Shown here: one piece after another, positions 43,684-52,576 of the stretch
Layout: each line of letters opens with the position of its first letter
How positions within the stretch are numbered: position 1 is the stretch's first letter
NCBI RefSeq assembly: GCF_049723905.1
Contig: NZ_JBJKFD010000001.1
Coordinates: 2,170,001-2,234,000, forward strand
Source: G963665185 sp049723905
GTDB taxonomy: Bacteria; Desulfobacterota; Desulfovibrionia; Desulfovibrionales; Desulfovibrionaceae
Direction of reading: 5' to 3'
Length of the DNA stretch: 64,000 nt
Translations under genes and position numbers: made by a program
The notes under the pieces: generated by a model
Seen by the model: only the letters and a program-made list of their open reading frames with translations
Told to the model about the DNA's origin: nothing
Database searches by the model: none

Positions 43684-44035
43684 GGCAAAACTCCAATGGG
43701 TTTGAAAATCCGCTTGTGGAAAAAGGGAACAAAACCGGAACTGCCATGCAGGTCCTGTTCTGCCGGAAGGGATGAGCCGAGGACGCAAAAGCCCCTCGGA
43801 GAATCCCACCCTGAAGTGCAGACGCATCCTTCCCGCAGGCAGATCCTCGTCATGAAGGTGTTCAATGGAAATTTTCTATGTGTATAAGTGTTACATGTCA
43901 AGAAAAGATAACACTTTAAGGACACATTTCAGTAAAAGTTCTCTGATAAAAAAACAGTGAGGATTCGGGAAATCCGCCTCCCCCCCTTGGCTTCAGACGC
44001 TTCCTTGCCGCAGGAGTTCGGGGAAATGGACGGGA

Positions 44036-44383
44036 CTACAGGGCGAGCTTGATACCCTTGGCCTTCAGCGCCTTAACAGCTGCGCTGCGATCATCATAAT
44101 GGGTATGCAGCAGATGGTGCGACATATGGCCGCAGGGACCTTCGTGCAGGAATCCGTCCTGCTTGTCGTACAGGGCAACGATCATGGGGTTGTCCTGCGA
44201 CTTCTTGTATTCGTACAGTTTGTCGTCGCTGTCCGCCTCGTACACTTTCTCCTGGCGTTTTGCGACAAACTCCATGGCAGCAGCCACGGCTTCCTTGGTC
44301 ATGTTCAGGCCCAGCACGGCATAGCCGCAGGCCAGTCCGGTGGCCCTCAAAAAGCCACGACGGGTAAGGTGAAGCAATTTCAT
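44036..44383 (-). CDS. hydB: [FeFe]-hydrogenase small subunit, Tat-exported
   Basis: 115 residues. The N-terminus carries a Tat signal (TRRGFLRATG with hydrophobic run to residue 27), which in Desulfovibrio exports the folded HydAB dimer to the periplasm. The mature part is the short Fe_hyd_SSU domain, with KLYEYKKSQDNPMIVALYDK and the HLLHTHYDDRS end that wraps the large subunit. It lies 16 bp after hydA in the same operon. Confidence 0.95.
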   Translation of the reverse strand: MKLLHLTRRGFLRATGLACGYAVLGLNMTKEAVAAAMEFVAKRQEKVYEADSDDKLYEYKKSQDNPMIVALYDKQDGFLHEGPCGHMSHHLLHTHYDDRSAAVKALKAKGIKLAL

Positions 44384-44399
44384 GATATGATGCCCTCCT

Positions 44400-45656
44400 T
44401 TAGGCCATGGAGCGCATTCTGTAGCGCTTGTTGATGCGGGCGATCATGCTTCTGACGTAGGACGCCCGGATTTCGGGATCCAATGGCTGTCCGCCACCGT
44501 TCACGCAGCCGCCGGGGCAGGCCATGACTTCGATGAACGCATACGGGGATTCACCGCGACGAATCTGTTCCAGCACCGGAATGGTGTTGGCCAGGCCGCT
44601 GATGACGCACACCTTGACTTCCCCGAAGTTGGGGATGGCAACCGTTGCTTCGTTCACGCCCTCATGCGTACGCACGGCCTTGATGTACGGATCGTTCAAT
44701 TTTTCGCCGGAAAGGACTTCGTAGCCCAGGCGCAGGGCAGCTTCCATAACGCCGCCGGAGCAGCCGAAGATGGTTGCCGCGCCCGTGGACTCACCCAGTT
44801 CGCGGTCGGGCTTCTGTGAAGGCAGGCTGCGGAAATCAATGCCTGCTTTCTTGATCATATAGGCGAGTTCGCGCGTATTGATGGTGGCATCAATGTCGCG
44901 GAATCCGCTGTCCTGCATTTCCGGGCGCATGCCTTCGTATTTTTTGGCGATACAGGGCATGATGGACACCGTGTACATTTTCTTGGCCGGTGTGTGCGAC
45001 TCATGCGCGCCGTAGGTTTTGGAGAGAGGGCCAAGCATGCTGATGGGCGATTTGCAGCTGGACATGTTGGGCAGCAGATCGGGATAAAAGGTCTCCACGA
45101 ACTTGACCCAGCCCGGGCAGCAGGAAGTGAACTGCGGCAGCGGACGGGCGTCGGGCTTGCCTTGTTCCTTCACGCGCTGGATGAGCTCCGTGCCTTCTTC
45201 CATGATGGTCACGTCGGCGGTCCATTCGTTGTCGTAAATCAGGTCGAAGCCCAGTTTGCGCAACGCCGCATGCATCTGTCCGCCCACGTACGTGCCGGTG
45301 GAATAGCCGAAGCATTCGCCCAGACCGTAACGAACGGCCGGTGCGGGCATGGAAACGACCACCGTATTGGGATCTTTGATCTTTTCAAAGATCTCATCCA
45401 CATAGGATACGCCTTCGTAAATGGCGCCGTAGGGGCAGTTGACGAGACACTGGCCGCAGTTCATGCAGGCGGCGGGGTTCACTACCGCATGGATGCCCTC
45501 GTCATTTATGGCCTGGATGGCCCCGGTACCGCAAACTTCCTCGCAGTTTCCGCAGGCCTCGCATTTTTTGGGGTCCACCTGAACAAAATAGATATTGTCC
45601 GGGTCCACCCCTTTGGGCGCATTGGTCTGATACAACACGCCTTCCATGTCTTTCAT
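44400..45656 (-). CDS. hydA: [FeFe]-hydrogenase large (catalytic) subunit
   Basis: 418 residues. Two [4Fe-4S] ferredoxin motifs (Cys32, 35, 38, 42 and Cys64, 67, 70, 74) feed the H-cluster domain, whose three signatures are present: TSCCPGW, MPCIAKKYE and ACPGGCVNGGGQP. It interconverts H2 and protons in the periplasm with cytochrome c3. There is no own signal; HydB supplies it. By comparison with D. vulgaris HydA the start is ATG 45656 (AGGAGG upstream), but an in-frame ATG at 45746 has an even better AGGAGGTG and would add 30 residues. Confidence 0.96.
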   Translation of the reverse strand: MKDMEGVLYQTNAPKGVDPDNIYFVQVDPKKCEACGNCEEVCGTGAIQAINDEGIHAVVNPAACMNCGQCLVNCPYGAIYEGVSYVDEIFEKIKDPNTVVVSMPAPAVRYGLGECFGYSTGTYVGGQMHAALRKLGFDLIYDNEWTADVTIMEEGTELIQRVKEQGKPDARPLPQFTSCCPGWVKFVETFYPDLLPNMSSCKSPISMLGPLSKTYGAHESHTPAKKMYTVSIMPCIAKKYEGMRPEMQDSGFRDIDATINTRELAYMIKKAGIDFRSLPSQKPDRELGESTGAATIFGCSGGVMEAALRLGYEVLSGEKLNDPYIKAVRTHEGVNEATVAIPNFGEVKVCVISGLANTIPVLEQIRRGESPYAFIEVMACPGGCVNGGGQPLDPEIRASYVRSMIARINKRYRMRSMA

Positions 45657-45787
45657 GGTGCCCTCCTTGTCGGGTTGAATTGCAGATAGGTCCACTGGTG
45701 CCACTGGTTGCGCTCCAGGCGCAGCCTTGGCCCGGCATCCTGACATGCGTCACCTCCTCGGGTTACGTAACATGAATAAGATTTTAA

Positions 45788-45820
45788 ATTTGGTATTACT
45801 ATATGCGGTTAATACCAAAT
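45788..45820. promoter_or_regulatory. Long inverted repeat between hydA and ilvD
   Basis: Perfect 11-bp arms ATTTGGTATTA and TAATACCAAAT with an 11-bp spacer, in the AT-rich part of the divergent intergenic region, about 130 bp from hydA and 290 bp from ilvD. A palindrome GTTACGTAAC lies at 45762-45771, closer to hydA. Probably an operator of the hydrogenase promoter. The ilvD leader 45841-46109 shows no known riboswitch. Confidence 0.6.
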
Positions 45821-46109
45821 AAAATATCCTGTCAAGGGATTGAAATTAAAAACAGTGCTACAAATTAATTCTCGCCGTCCATCCACTCCCTCTTGCTCCT
45901 TTCCCGGCAAGATTGTACGAATCGGGGTGCAGGATGAGTCCACATCCCGCAGACACGTCCTGTCCGGACAAAACTACCCGCCCTCCGGCTGCTTGGCCGG
46001 TCCACGGCCCACCGGACAGCACGACGCAAACTCAGCCCGGCCCTGTGCCGCATCCCGGCCGGACTATGCGCACAAAAGCATCCAACAAACATTTCTGGAG
46101 GATAAAGGC

Positions 46110-47777
46110 ATGCGAAGCCATAAAATGACAAAGGGACTCGAAAGAGCTCCCCACCGCTCCCTGCTCTACGCACTGGGGCTTACAGACGAAGAAATCTCCC
46201 GTCCCCTGGTGGGCGTGGTCAACGCGTTCAACGAAGTCATCCCCGGACACGTCCATCTGGACCGCATCACCGCCGCTGTGAAAGCCGGCGTGCGCGCCGC
46301 CGGAGGAACTCCCATGGAATTCCCGGCCATAGGCGTGTGCGACGGTCTGGCCATGAACCACGAAGGCATGCACATGAGCCTGCCCAGCCGCGAAATAATC
46401 GCCGACTCCGTGGAATTGATGGCTACGGCCCATCCTTTCGACGCCCTGGTGCTCGTCCCCAACTGTGACAAGATCGTGCCCGGCATGCTCATGGGCATGC
46501 TGCGCCTGAACATCCCGGCCGTGCTGGTGAGCGGCGGCCCCATGCTTGCCGGTGCCAAAGGCGGCCAGCCCGCCGACCTGATCACCGTGTTCGAGGCCGT
46601 GGGACGCGTCCGCAGAGGCCTGATGGACAATGAGGAACTTTCGGAAATGGAAAAATGCGCCTGCCCCGGCTGCGGTTCCTGCTCCGGCATGTTCACGGCC
46701 AACTCCATGAACTGCCTTTCCGAAACCGTGGGACTGGCCCTGCCCGGCAACGGCACCATCCCGGCCCACTCCGCCGAACGCATCCGCCTTGCAAAGTCCG
46801 CGGGCATGGCCGTCATGAATCTGCTGGAAAAAAACATCCGCCCGCGCGACATCGTCACCGAGGACAGCCTGGCCAACGCCGTCACCCTGGACATGGCCCT
46901 GGGCTGCTCCACCAACACGGTGCTCCACCTGCCCGCCATTTTTCACGAGGCAGAGCTCAACCTCTCCCTGGACATTTTCGACACCATCAGCCGCAAGACG
47001 CCGAACCTCTGTCGCCTCTCCCCTGCCGGGCCTCACCATCTTGAGGAACTGCATGCAGCCGGCGGCATTCCCGCGGTCATGTCCGAACTGGACTCCAAGG
47101 GGCTGCTCCGTACCGACGTCATCACGGCCACCGGCAAGACCCTGGGTGAAAACCTCAAGGCGCTCAAAGCCAAAAACAGGAACCCCGAGGTCATCCACAA
47201 CATCGATAATCCGTACAGCAAGGAAGGCGGCATCGCCATCCTGCGCGGCAATCTGGCTCCCGACGGCGCTGTGGTCAAACAGTCTGCCGTTGCCCCGGAA
47301 ATGATGCAGCGCACCGGTGTCGCCCGCGTTTTCGACGGCGAGGAAGAAGCCAACCAGGCCATTCTGGACGACAAGATCAAGCCCGGCGACGTCATCGTCA
47401 TCCGCTACGAAGGACCGCGCGGCGGCCCCGGAATGCGCGAAATGCTCTCGCCCACGGCCAACATCTCGGGCATGGGCCTGGATACCCAAGTCGCCCTTAT
47501 CACCGACGGCCGTTTCTCCGGCGGCACGCGCGGCGCGGCCATCGGCCACGTGTCGCCCGAAGCGGCCTCCGGCGGCATCATCGGCCTGGTACAGGAAGGC
47601 GACAAAATCCAGATCGACATCCCTGCCCGCAAGCTGGAACTCCTTGTGGACGAAGCCGAACTCGAACGCCGCCGCGCCGCGTACACGCCCAAGACCAAGG
47701 AAATCAAATCCCGTTTCCTGCGCCGCTACATGCGCATGGTCACGTCGGCAGCCCAGGGCGCGGTTCTGGAAGACTGA
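46110..47777 (+). CDS. ilvD: Dihydroxy-acid dehydratase
   Basis: 555 residues, full length. It removes water from dihydroxy-acids in valine, isoleucine and pantothenate synthesis. Iron-sulfur ligands sit in VPNCDKIVPGM and CACPGCGSCSGMFTANSMN, followed by GNGTIPAHSAER and the C-terminal GGPGMREML and DGRFSGGTRG segments. The start MRSHKMTKGLERAPHRSLL is usual for the family and has TGGAGGA 8 bp upstream; the open frame further upstream is leader. A strong terminator follows. No other branched-chain genes are adjacent. Confidence 0.98.
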   Translation: MRSHKMTKGLERAPHRSLLYALGLTDEEISRPLVGVVNAFNEVIPGHVHLDRITAAVKAGVRAAGGTPMEFPAIGVCDGLAMNHEGMHMSLPSREIIADSVELMATAHPFDALVLVPNCDKIVPGMLMGMLRLNIPAVLVSGGPMLAGAKGGQPADLITVFEAVGRVRRGLMDNEELSEMEKCACPGCGSCSGMFTANSMNCLSETVGLALPGNGTIPAHSAERIRLAKSAGMAVMNLLEKNIRPRDIVTEDSLANAVTLDMALGCSTNTVLHLPAIFHEAELNLSLDIFDTISRKTPNLCRLSPAGPHHLEELHAAGGIPAVMSELDSKGLLRTDVITATGKTLGENLKALKAKNRNPEVIHNIDNPYSKEGGIAILRGNLAPDGAVVKQSAVAPEMMQRTGVARVFDGEEEANQAILDDKIKPGDVIVIRYEGPRGGPGMREMLSPTANISGMGLDTQVALITDGRFSGGTRGAAIGHVSPEAASGGIIGLVQEGDKIQIDIPARKLELLVDEAELERRRAAYTPKTKEIKSRFLRRYMRMVTSAAQGAVLED

Positions 47778-47788
47778 TTCAGCCTGTT

Positions 47789-47826
47789 AAACGGTCCGGC
47801 AGCCCTCAGGCCTGCCGGACCGTTCT
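47789..47826 (+). terminator. Terminator of ilvD
   Basis: 13-bp stem AACGGTCCGGCAG / CTGCCGGACCGTT followed by CTCCCTCC; the U-tract is short. Confidence 0.7.
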
Positions 47827-47910
47827 CCCTCCTGCAAGGACGGATTGCCCCAAAAACCTTCAGCATTCCGTCCCAACACCATCCAACCCCGGCCACTCCC
47901 GGAGGAGCCC

Positions 47911-48660
47911 ATGTGGGCCAATAGCCACGACGCCGTAAAAAACTACGAGAACTGGTTCACTACTCCCTCCGGCAAATTCGCCTTTGAACGGGAGCTGAAG
48001 CTCTACCGCCATATGGTCGCGGGCTGGCGCAGACGCGGCCACACCCTGCTTGATATCGGCTGCGGTCCCGGCATCTTTCTCCAGGTTTTCTGGGAGTCCG
48101 GTTTCGACGTCACCGGTCTGGACGCTTCCCCCGCCATGCTTGCGGCCGCCCGCCAAAAGCTCGGCTGCCGGGCCGATCTGCACCTGGGGCACGCCGAACA
48201 CCTGCCCTTTGACGACAACCAGTTCGACTATGCCGTGCTCATGACCGTTCTCGAATTCTGTAAAGACAAGGAAATGGCCGTGCGCGAGGCCGTGCGCGTA
48301 GCCAAAAAAGGCGTGCTTGTCGGATTTCTCAACCGCTTTTCCCTGCATTACCTTATGGATGTGCGCCGCTCCGGCTCAGCCGACAAAAAGAACACCCTGC
48401 GCCAGGCCGATTGGCTGGGAAGCAGCCAGGTGCTCGACCTGCTCGTCCAGGCCGCGGGCTGGCGGCCCCACAAATCCGCGTCCGTGCTGGCCGGTCCCGA
48501 ATCCACATGGAAGGACCGCTGGTACTCGCGTTGCCTCAACTACCCCATCCTGCCCGCCTGGGTGGGCGCCTTTGCCATGACACGCTTCGACCTTGTGAAC
48601 GAGGCACCCTTCACCCCCATCTACTCCATGTCCACAGAGCCCAAGCCCTACGCTGGGTAA
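47911..48660 (+). CDS. Class I SAM-dependent methyltransferase
   Basis: 249 residues. Motif I LLDIGCGPGIFLQVFWESG and strand 2 VTGLDASPAML define a Methyltransf_11 enzyme; HAEHLPFDDNQFDYAVLMTV follows. The C-terminal part has DADWLGSSQ-like and KDRWYSRCLNYPILP segments, and the protein resembles UbiE-like or small-molecule methyltransferases with unknown substrate. GGAGGAG at 47901-47907 decides for ATG 47911 over an earlier in-frame ATG at 47845. It stands alone before a repeat-rich intergenic region. Confidence 0.9.
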   Translation: MWANSHDAVKNYENWFTTPSGKFAFERELKLYRHMVAGWRRRGHTLLDIGCGPGIFLQVFWESGFDVTGLDASPAMLAAARQKLGCRADLHLGHAEHLPFDDNQFDYAVLMTVLEFCKDKEMAVREAVRVAKKGVLVGFLNRFSLHYLMDVRRSGSADKKNTLRQADWLGSSQVLDLLVQAAGWRPHKSASVLAGPESTWKDRWYSRCLNYPILPAWVGAFAMTRFDLVNEAPFTPIYSMSTEPKPYAG

Positions 48661-48714
48661 AAATAGTTTAAAGAAGGAGCAAGGGGAATGGTGTGATTTC
48701 ATCTTCCGCTCAAT

Positions 48715-48839
48715 CAGGCTGCTCAGAAAGGCGTGAGAACAAGGCGTGAGAAAGACCCAAGGCCGACGCGTATTTCCTGATACGCGAGGATTTGGGCCTT
48801 TTGAAACAACGCAGGTATCAGGCCTTTATCAGCAGCCTG
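48715..48839. repeat. Palindromic intergenic element, copy C
   Basis: Complete copy with ends CAGGCTGCTCAGAAAGG and CCTTTATCAGCAGCCTG. Private arms AAGACCCAAGGCC and GGATTTGGGCCTTT flank the hairpin GCGTATttcctgATACGC. Confidence 0.85.
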
Positions 48840-48840
48840 A

Positions 48841-48887
48841 AGAGGTTTTTCCCCTCGCGCTCCCCCTTCCAGAACTTTTTATTATTT
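48841..48887. repeat. Duplicated block next to element C (second copy 49164-49208)
   Basis: AGAGGTTTTTCCCCTCGCGC and the following CTCCCCCTTCCAGAACTTTT recur almost unchanged at 49164-49208, after element E. The 48661-49406 intergenic region thus grew by duplication of element plus flank. Confidence 0.75.
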
Positions 48888-48923
48888 AAATCAGATAGCC
48901 CCACCCTACAGAATCAAAATCTC

Positions 48924-49050
48924 CAGGTTGTCGCGAAAGGTACGAGAGCAAGACGCAAGGCCAATTTAAACGCGAAGTGTACTCTTCGTGTACACGAGCG
49001 GCTTGAATTGGCTGCAGCAACGAAGCTATCGTGATTTTCCCGGCAACCTG
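48924..49050. repeat. Palindromic intergenic element, copy D (variant ends)
   Basis: Ends CAGGTTGTCGCGAAAGG and CCCGGCAACCTG, a different but matched terminal pair. Arms GCCAATTTAA and TTGAATTGGC flank the hairpin GTGTACtcttcGTGTACAC. Confidence 0.8.
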
Positions 49051-49056
49051 GGACGG

Positions 49057-49151
49057 CTCGAGAAATTTTCAAGGCAAACGCGTATTTCCTGATACGCAAG
49101 GATTTGAAAATCTCGAAGTAACGCTGCCATCGTGCTTTTTTCAGCAGCCTG
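49057..49151. repeat. Palindromic intergenic element, copy E (left end missing)
   Basis: Arms GAGAAATTTTCAA and TTTGAAAATCTC flank GCGTATttcctgATACGC; the right end is CTTTTTTCAGCAGCCTG. It abuts copy D. Confidence 0.75.
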
Positions 49152-49245
49152 AAACCTCTTGAAAGAGGTTTTCCCCTGCGCTCCCCCTTCCAGAACTTTT
49201 TATTATATAATTCAAGCTGATATATTCATTATACTGCCGAATATC

Positions 49246-49311
49246 CAGGCTGCTCAGAAAGACGTGAATTGGCTGCAGTAACGCAGCTATCGTGATTTTC
49301 CCGGCAACCTG
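49246..49311. repeat. Palindromic intergenic element, copy F (internally deleted hybrid)
   Basis: The left end is of the C type (CAGGCTGCTCAGAAAG) but the right end is of the D type (TTTTCCCGGCAACCTG). The central hairpin and left arm are lost. It looks like a recombination product between neighbouring copies. Confidence 0.7.
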
Positions 49312-49406
49312 GGACGGCATCGTTTTTGCTTGTTTATTCTCCGCAGTAACAATTCTGCCGGTTTCTTTGACCGCCAGAGCCTTGAGAATACGCCGGAGAA
49401 CAAGCA

Positions 49407-50840
49407 ATGACGCACACCGAGCCCACATGCCAGGAAGTTGACATTCTCGTCCTGGGAGCAGGTCTGGCCGGACTGCGCGCAGCCTGGGGAGCCTTGCAGC
49501 AGGCTCCGGACAGCCGCGTGGCAGTGGTCCGTCCGGGACCGGGGCCTTCGGGATCGTCATTTTCCAATGTAAACAACATGCTGGGCATGCAGGTTTGCCA
49601 ATGCTCCCATGACGAAGACGCCCTGGTGGCGGATGTGAAGGCCGCGGCCCTTCAGGGCCACGTGGATGAGTCCCTGGTGCGCATAATGGCCCGTGAAAGC
49701 CGCGACCGGTTCGACGATCTGGCAGAACTCGGCATCGAGTTCAAGACGGACGCCAATGGCGACCCGCAACGATTTTCCGGCTGCTTCAGCCCAAACTCGC
49801 GCCGGGCAGTTGTATTCACCAGGCTGGGACGCATTTATCACCGCTTTGCCGACAAGGTGACTTCCCTGGGCGGAAAATTCTTCACCGGGTTTATGGTTCG
49901 CGACCTGTTGACCGATACGGACGGCCAGCGCGTTCACGGAGCCCTGCTCCACCATGCACCCGACGGACGGCTGCTTGCCGTACGAGCCCAGGCCGTCATC
50001 ATGGCCTTGGGCGGTTCGGCCCCGCTGTTCGCCTTCAGCCAGGCAGGTCCCCAAAATCCAGGTTTTTCCCTGGCTCTTTTGCAACGGGCCGGTGTCCGGC
50101 TGGTCAACCAGGGCTTCATGCAATTCATGTGGGCCGAGACCCAAACCCGTGCCTTCTGGCCCATCCAACGGCTGGGCCTCAACGGCGCACTCGTCCGGGC
50201 GCAAAACGGCAATGAATCCGCCCTGCCAGACGAACTGCGCGAACTGGCTGTCCCGCGCGCGGCCCATTGTCCCTACGGACACGGGCTTGAGGACGCACGC
50301 CTGGACAGATACCTGCTGGACAGGCTTGGGCCCAAAGGCACCGCACAGGTGCACGACCCGGACCGTGGCTGGCTCGAGATAGCTCCCATGGCCCATGCCG
50401 GAAACGGCGGCGCACTCATAGACGCCACTGGCGCAACCAATATTTCCGGCCTGTATGCCTGCGGCGAATGCGCCTCCGGCATGCATGGAGCCAACCGCGT
50501 GGGCGGAGCCATGGTTCTGGCCACGCAGGTCTTCGGAGAACGGGCAGGACGCCATGCTGCCGCCCGATTAAAGTTTTCCATGGGTCCGTCCGATAAAACA
50601 ATAACTGGGTTAGTGATTCGGGATTCGGACCAACAAATCGAAGATGACGCCGAATACCGCCGGGAAAAACACTGGCTGGCCTGGGCGCTGCAACGCTGCG
50701 TACCCGGATATGCAAGGAAAGAAACAGGTTTTCTGTGTAACGAGGCAGTCCGGAGGCAACGGACGGTAAAGGATTGGAAGGCAAGACTTGCCCTGGATAC
50801 GGGATTGACGTTATTGAGAGCCTTTGCCGTAAATAACTAA
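49407..50840 (+). CDS. FAD-dependent oxidoreductase (fumarate reductase/L-aspartate oxidase-like)
   Basis: 477 residues. The N-terminal dinucleotide fold is VDILVLGAGLAGLRAAW, and the C-terminal FAD-binding part is LYACGECASGMHGANRVGG, which is diagnostic for the succinate dehydrogenase/fumarate reductase/NadB flavoprotein family. The middle part has AVIMALGGSAPLFAFS. It is shorter than SdhA or NadB (about 540-600) and lacks a heme or iron-sulfur partner nearby, so the electron acceptor and substrate are unknown. It should be cytoplasmic. It starts after a repeat-rich region; a start at 49407 is supported by GGAG at 49394-49397. Confidence 0.85.
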   Translation: MTHTEPTCQEVDILVLGAGLAGLRAAWGALQQAPDSRVAVVRPGPGPSGSSFSNVNNMLGMQVCQCSHDEDALVADVKAAALQGHVDESLVRIMARESRDRFDDLAELGIEFKTDANGDPQRFSGCFSPNSRRAVVFTRLGRIYHRFADKVTSLGGKFFTGFMVRDLLTDTDGQRVHGALLHHAPDGRLLAVRAQAVIMALGGSAPLFAFSQAGPQNPGFSLALLQRAGVRLVNQGFMQFMWAETQTRAFWPIQRLGLNGALVRAQNGNESALPDELRELAVPRAAHCPYGHGLEDARLDRYLLDRLGPKGTAQVHDPDRGWLEIAPMAHAGNGGALIDATGATNISGLYACGECASGMHGANRVGGAMVLATQVFGERAGRHAAARLKFSMGPSDKTITGLVIRDSDQQIEDDAEYRREKHWLAWALQRCVPGYARKETGFLCNEAVRRQRTVKDWKARLALDTGLTLLRAFAVNN

Positions 50841-50876
50841 CCTAGTGGATGAACGGTGTATAAACGGAGCCTTGCC

Positions 50877-51491
50877 ATGAGTGCGACCCCCTATAATTTT
50901 TTCAAGCCTGGAAAAGACACCCGCGTCTTGTCCCTGCTGGAAGGTATCCACACCTCGGGGCGCACCAGTCAGAACGAACTGGGGACCAAGGCCGACCTGA
51001 GCGGCGCAATGGTCAATAAGTATATAAAGGATTTGCAGGCCGGAGGGCTGGTCAACCCCATCCCCATCAACGGAAAATGCTTCGAGTACCAGCTCACCGC
51101 AAAGGGCGAGACAGCTCGTAATCAGATGATGGGCCAATATTGTGCTGAAATAGTGAGAATTTACTCTTCGCTCAAGCAATCGCTGCTCTCCAAGTTTGAA
51201 GACCTGCACAAAAACGGCGCGACCACCCTGGCCCTTTTCGGAGCCTCGGAGACTTGCGAGATCGTATACAACGCCCTTAAAGACACGAATTTCAGAATCG
51301 CCACGGTGGTGGATAACGATCCCCAAAAACAGGGCGAGCCGTTTTTCGGCCACATCATAGCCTCCCCCGAGGTATTGGCCCATATACGGTGTGATGCGGT
51401 AATCATCACATCGTTCGGCAAACAGGAAGAAATTTACGAGCATTGCCTCAAGTTCCAGGCACAACAAACCTTCAACATCATAAGGTTGTGA
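50877..51491 (+). CDS. Winged-helix protein with Rossmann-like domain, upstream of NeuB-type gene
   Basis: 204 residues. The N-terminal half (5-90) is a winged helix: VLSLLEGIHTSGRTSQNELG, then the recognition part GAMVNKYIKDLQAGGLVNPI. The C-terminal half (about 110-204) begins TTLALFGASETCEIVYNALK, a nucleotide-binding-like strand-loop-helix, and resembles the small Rossmann domains of sugar-modifying proteins. ATG 50877 has GGAG 9 bp upstream. It ends 2 bp before the NeuB-type gene, so it is probably a local regulator or sugar-pathway accessory that senses a nucleotide-sugar (inference). Confidence 0.75.
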   Translation: MSATPYNFFKPGKDTRVLSLLEGIHTSGRTSQNELGTKADLSGAMVNKYIKDLQAGGLVNPIPINGKCFEYQLTAKGETARNQMMGQYCAEIVRIYSSLKQSLLSKFEDLHKNGATTLALFGASETCEIVYNALKDTNFRIATVVDNDPQKQGEPFFGHIIASPEVLAHIRCDAVIITSFGKQEEIYEHCLKFQAQQTFNIIRL

Positions 51492-51493
51492 GC

Positions 51494-52576
51494 ATGAATA
51501 CCAAAACCATCAGGCTTTCTTCCGGCGCATGCATTGGTCAGGGACATCCCTGCTTCGTAGTTGCCGAAGTCGGCAACAACCACCAGGGCAAGCTCGAGAT
51601 GGCCAAGGAAATGGTCTACGCGGCGGCGGAATCCGGGGCTGACGCCGTCAAATTCCAAAAACGGCACACACCGTCCCTGCTCACACGTGATGGACTTTGC
51701 GCCCCCTACACCGGTCCCAACAGTTTCGGCCCCACCTACGGAGAACACCGCGACGCTCTGGAGCTGAGCATCGACGAGATGGCCGTGGTCAAGGACCTTT
51801 CCGAAAAGCTGGGCATGGTCTTTTTCGCCTCCGCCTGGGACCAGATAAGCATCGACCAGATGAAAGACCTTGGCGTGGAACTGATGAAGGTCTGCTCCGC
51901 CGACCTCATCTGCACCCCCCTGCTGCGTTCCATCGGCGAGATGAACGTTCCGGTCGTGGCCTCCACGGGCATGAGCGACTGGGATCAGATCGACTTTGCC
52001 GTCAAGGAACTGAGGGCCTATCACGACGACATCATTTTGCTGCATTGCAACAGCTCCTACCCCTGCCCCAACGAGGAAGTCGGGCTGCCCGTCATGCATG
52101 CCCTGGCCGAACGCTACAACCTGCCCGTGGGCTATTCCGGCCACGAACAGGGGCTGGCACCCAGCCTGGCAGCTGCGGCACGCGGCGCATGCATGGTGGA
52201 ACGCCACTTCACCCTGAACAAGCTCTTTCCCGGCTCGGATCACAAGGCGTCTCTGGAGCCTTCGCAGCTGAAGGAACTTGTCGGCATGATCCGCGACATC
52301 GAGCAGGCCATGCAGATTCGCGATAAATGCGTCACGGACAAGGAAGCCGGATCGGCCAAGAAACTGCGCAAAAGCATTGTCTCCGCCGTGGACATTCCCG
52401 CTGGAACCCGCATTACAGAGCAGCATCTTACCGTGAAGAGCCCCGGCACGGGTATCAATCCCATGCGCTGGGACGAAATAATCGGCAAGAAGACCAATTG
52501 CGATATCGCGGCGGACACCCTGCTCATGGACGACATGTTCGGAGAACTGCGCTGCCTTAAAACCAGGTCGGCCTAA
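51494..52576 (+). CDS. N-acetylneuraminate/legionaminate-type synthase (NeuB family)
   Basis: 360 residues. The TIM-barrel NeuB domain shows FVVAEVGNNHQGKLEMAKEM, ADAVKFQKR, PVVASTGMSDWDQIDFA, LLHCNSSYPCPNEEVGL and GYSGHEQGL; the C-terminal SAF domain (about 290-350) has SIVSAVDIPAGTRIT. It condenses phosphoenolpyruvate with an amino sugar to make a nine-carbon acid for surface glycans or flagellin. Whether the product is sialic, legionaminic or pseudaminic acid cannot be told. It follows the winged-helix gene after 2 bp and precedes a glycosyltransferase gene. Confidence 0.92.
   Translation: MNTKTIRLSSGACIGQGHPCFVVAEVGNNHQGKLEMAKEMVYAAAESGADAVKFQKRHTPSLLTRDGLCAPYTGPNSFGPTYGEHRDALELSIDEMAVVKDLSEKLGMVFFASAWDQISIDQMKDLGVELMKVCSADLICTPLLRSIGEMNVPVVASTGMSDWDQIDFAVKELRAYHDDIILLHCNSSYPCPNEEVGLPVMHALAERYNLPVGYSGHEQGLAPSLAAAARGACMVERHFTLNKLFPGSDHKASLEPSQLKELVGMIRDIEQAMQIRDKCVTDKEAGSAKKLRKSIVSAVDIPAGTRITEQHLTVKSPGTGINPMRWDEIIGKKTNCDIAADTLLMDDMFGELRCLKTRSA

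Noticed and set aside
45841..46109. T-box or attenuator leader before ilvD
   Set aside because: No T-box sequence, no run of branched-chain codons and no terminator-antiterminator pair could be supported.
48661..49406. CRISPR array, because of recurring palindromic units
   Set aside because: Units are 66-127 bp, spaced irregularly, with terminal inverted repeats and no regular spacers; no cas genes are present.
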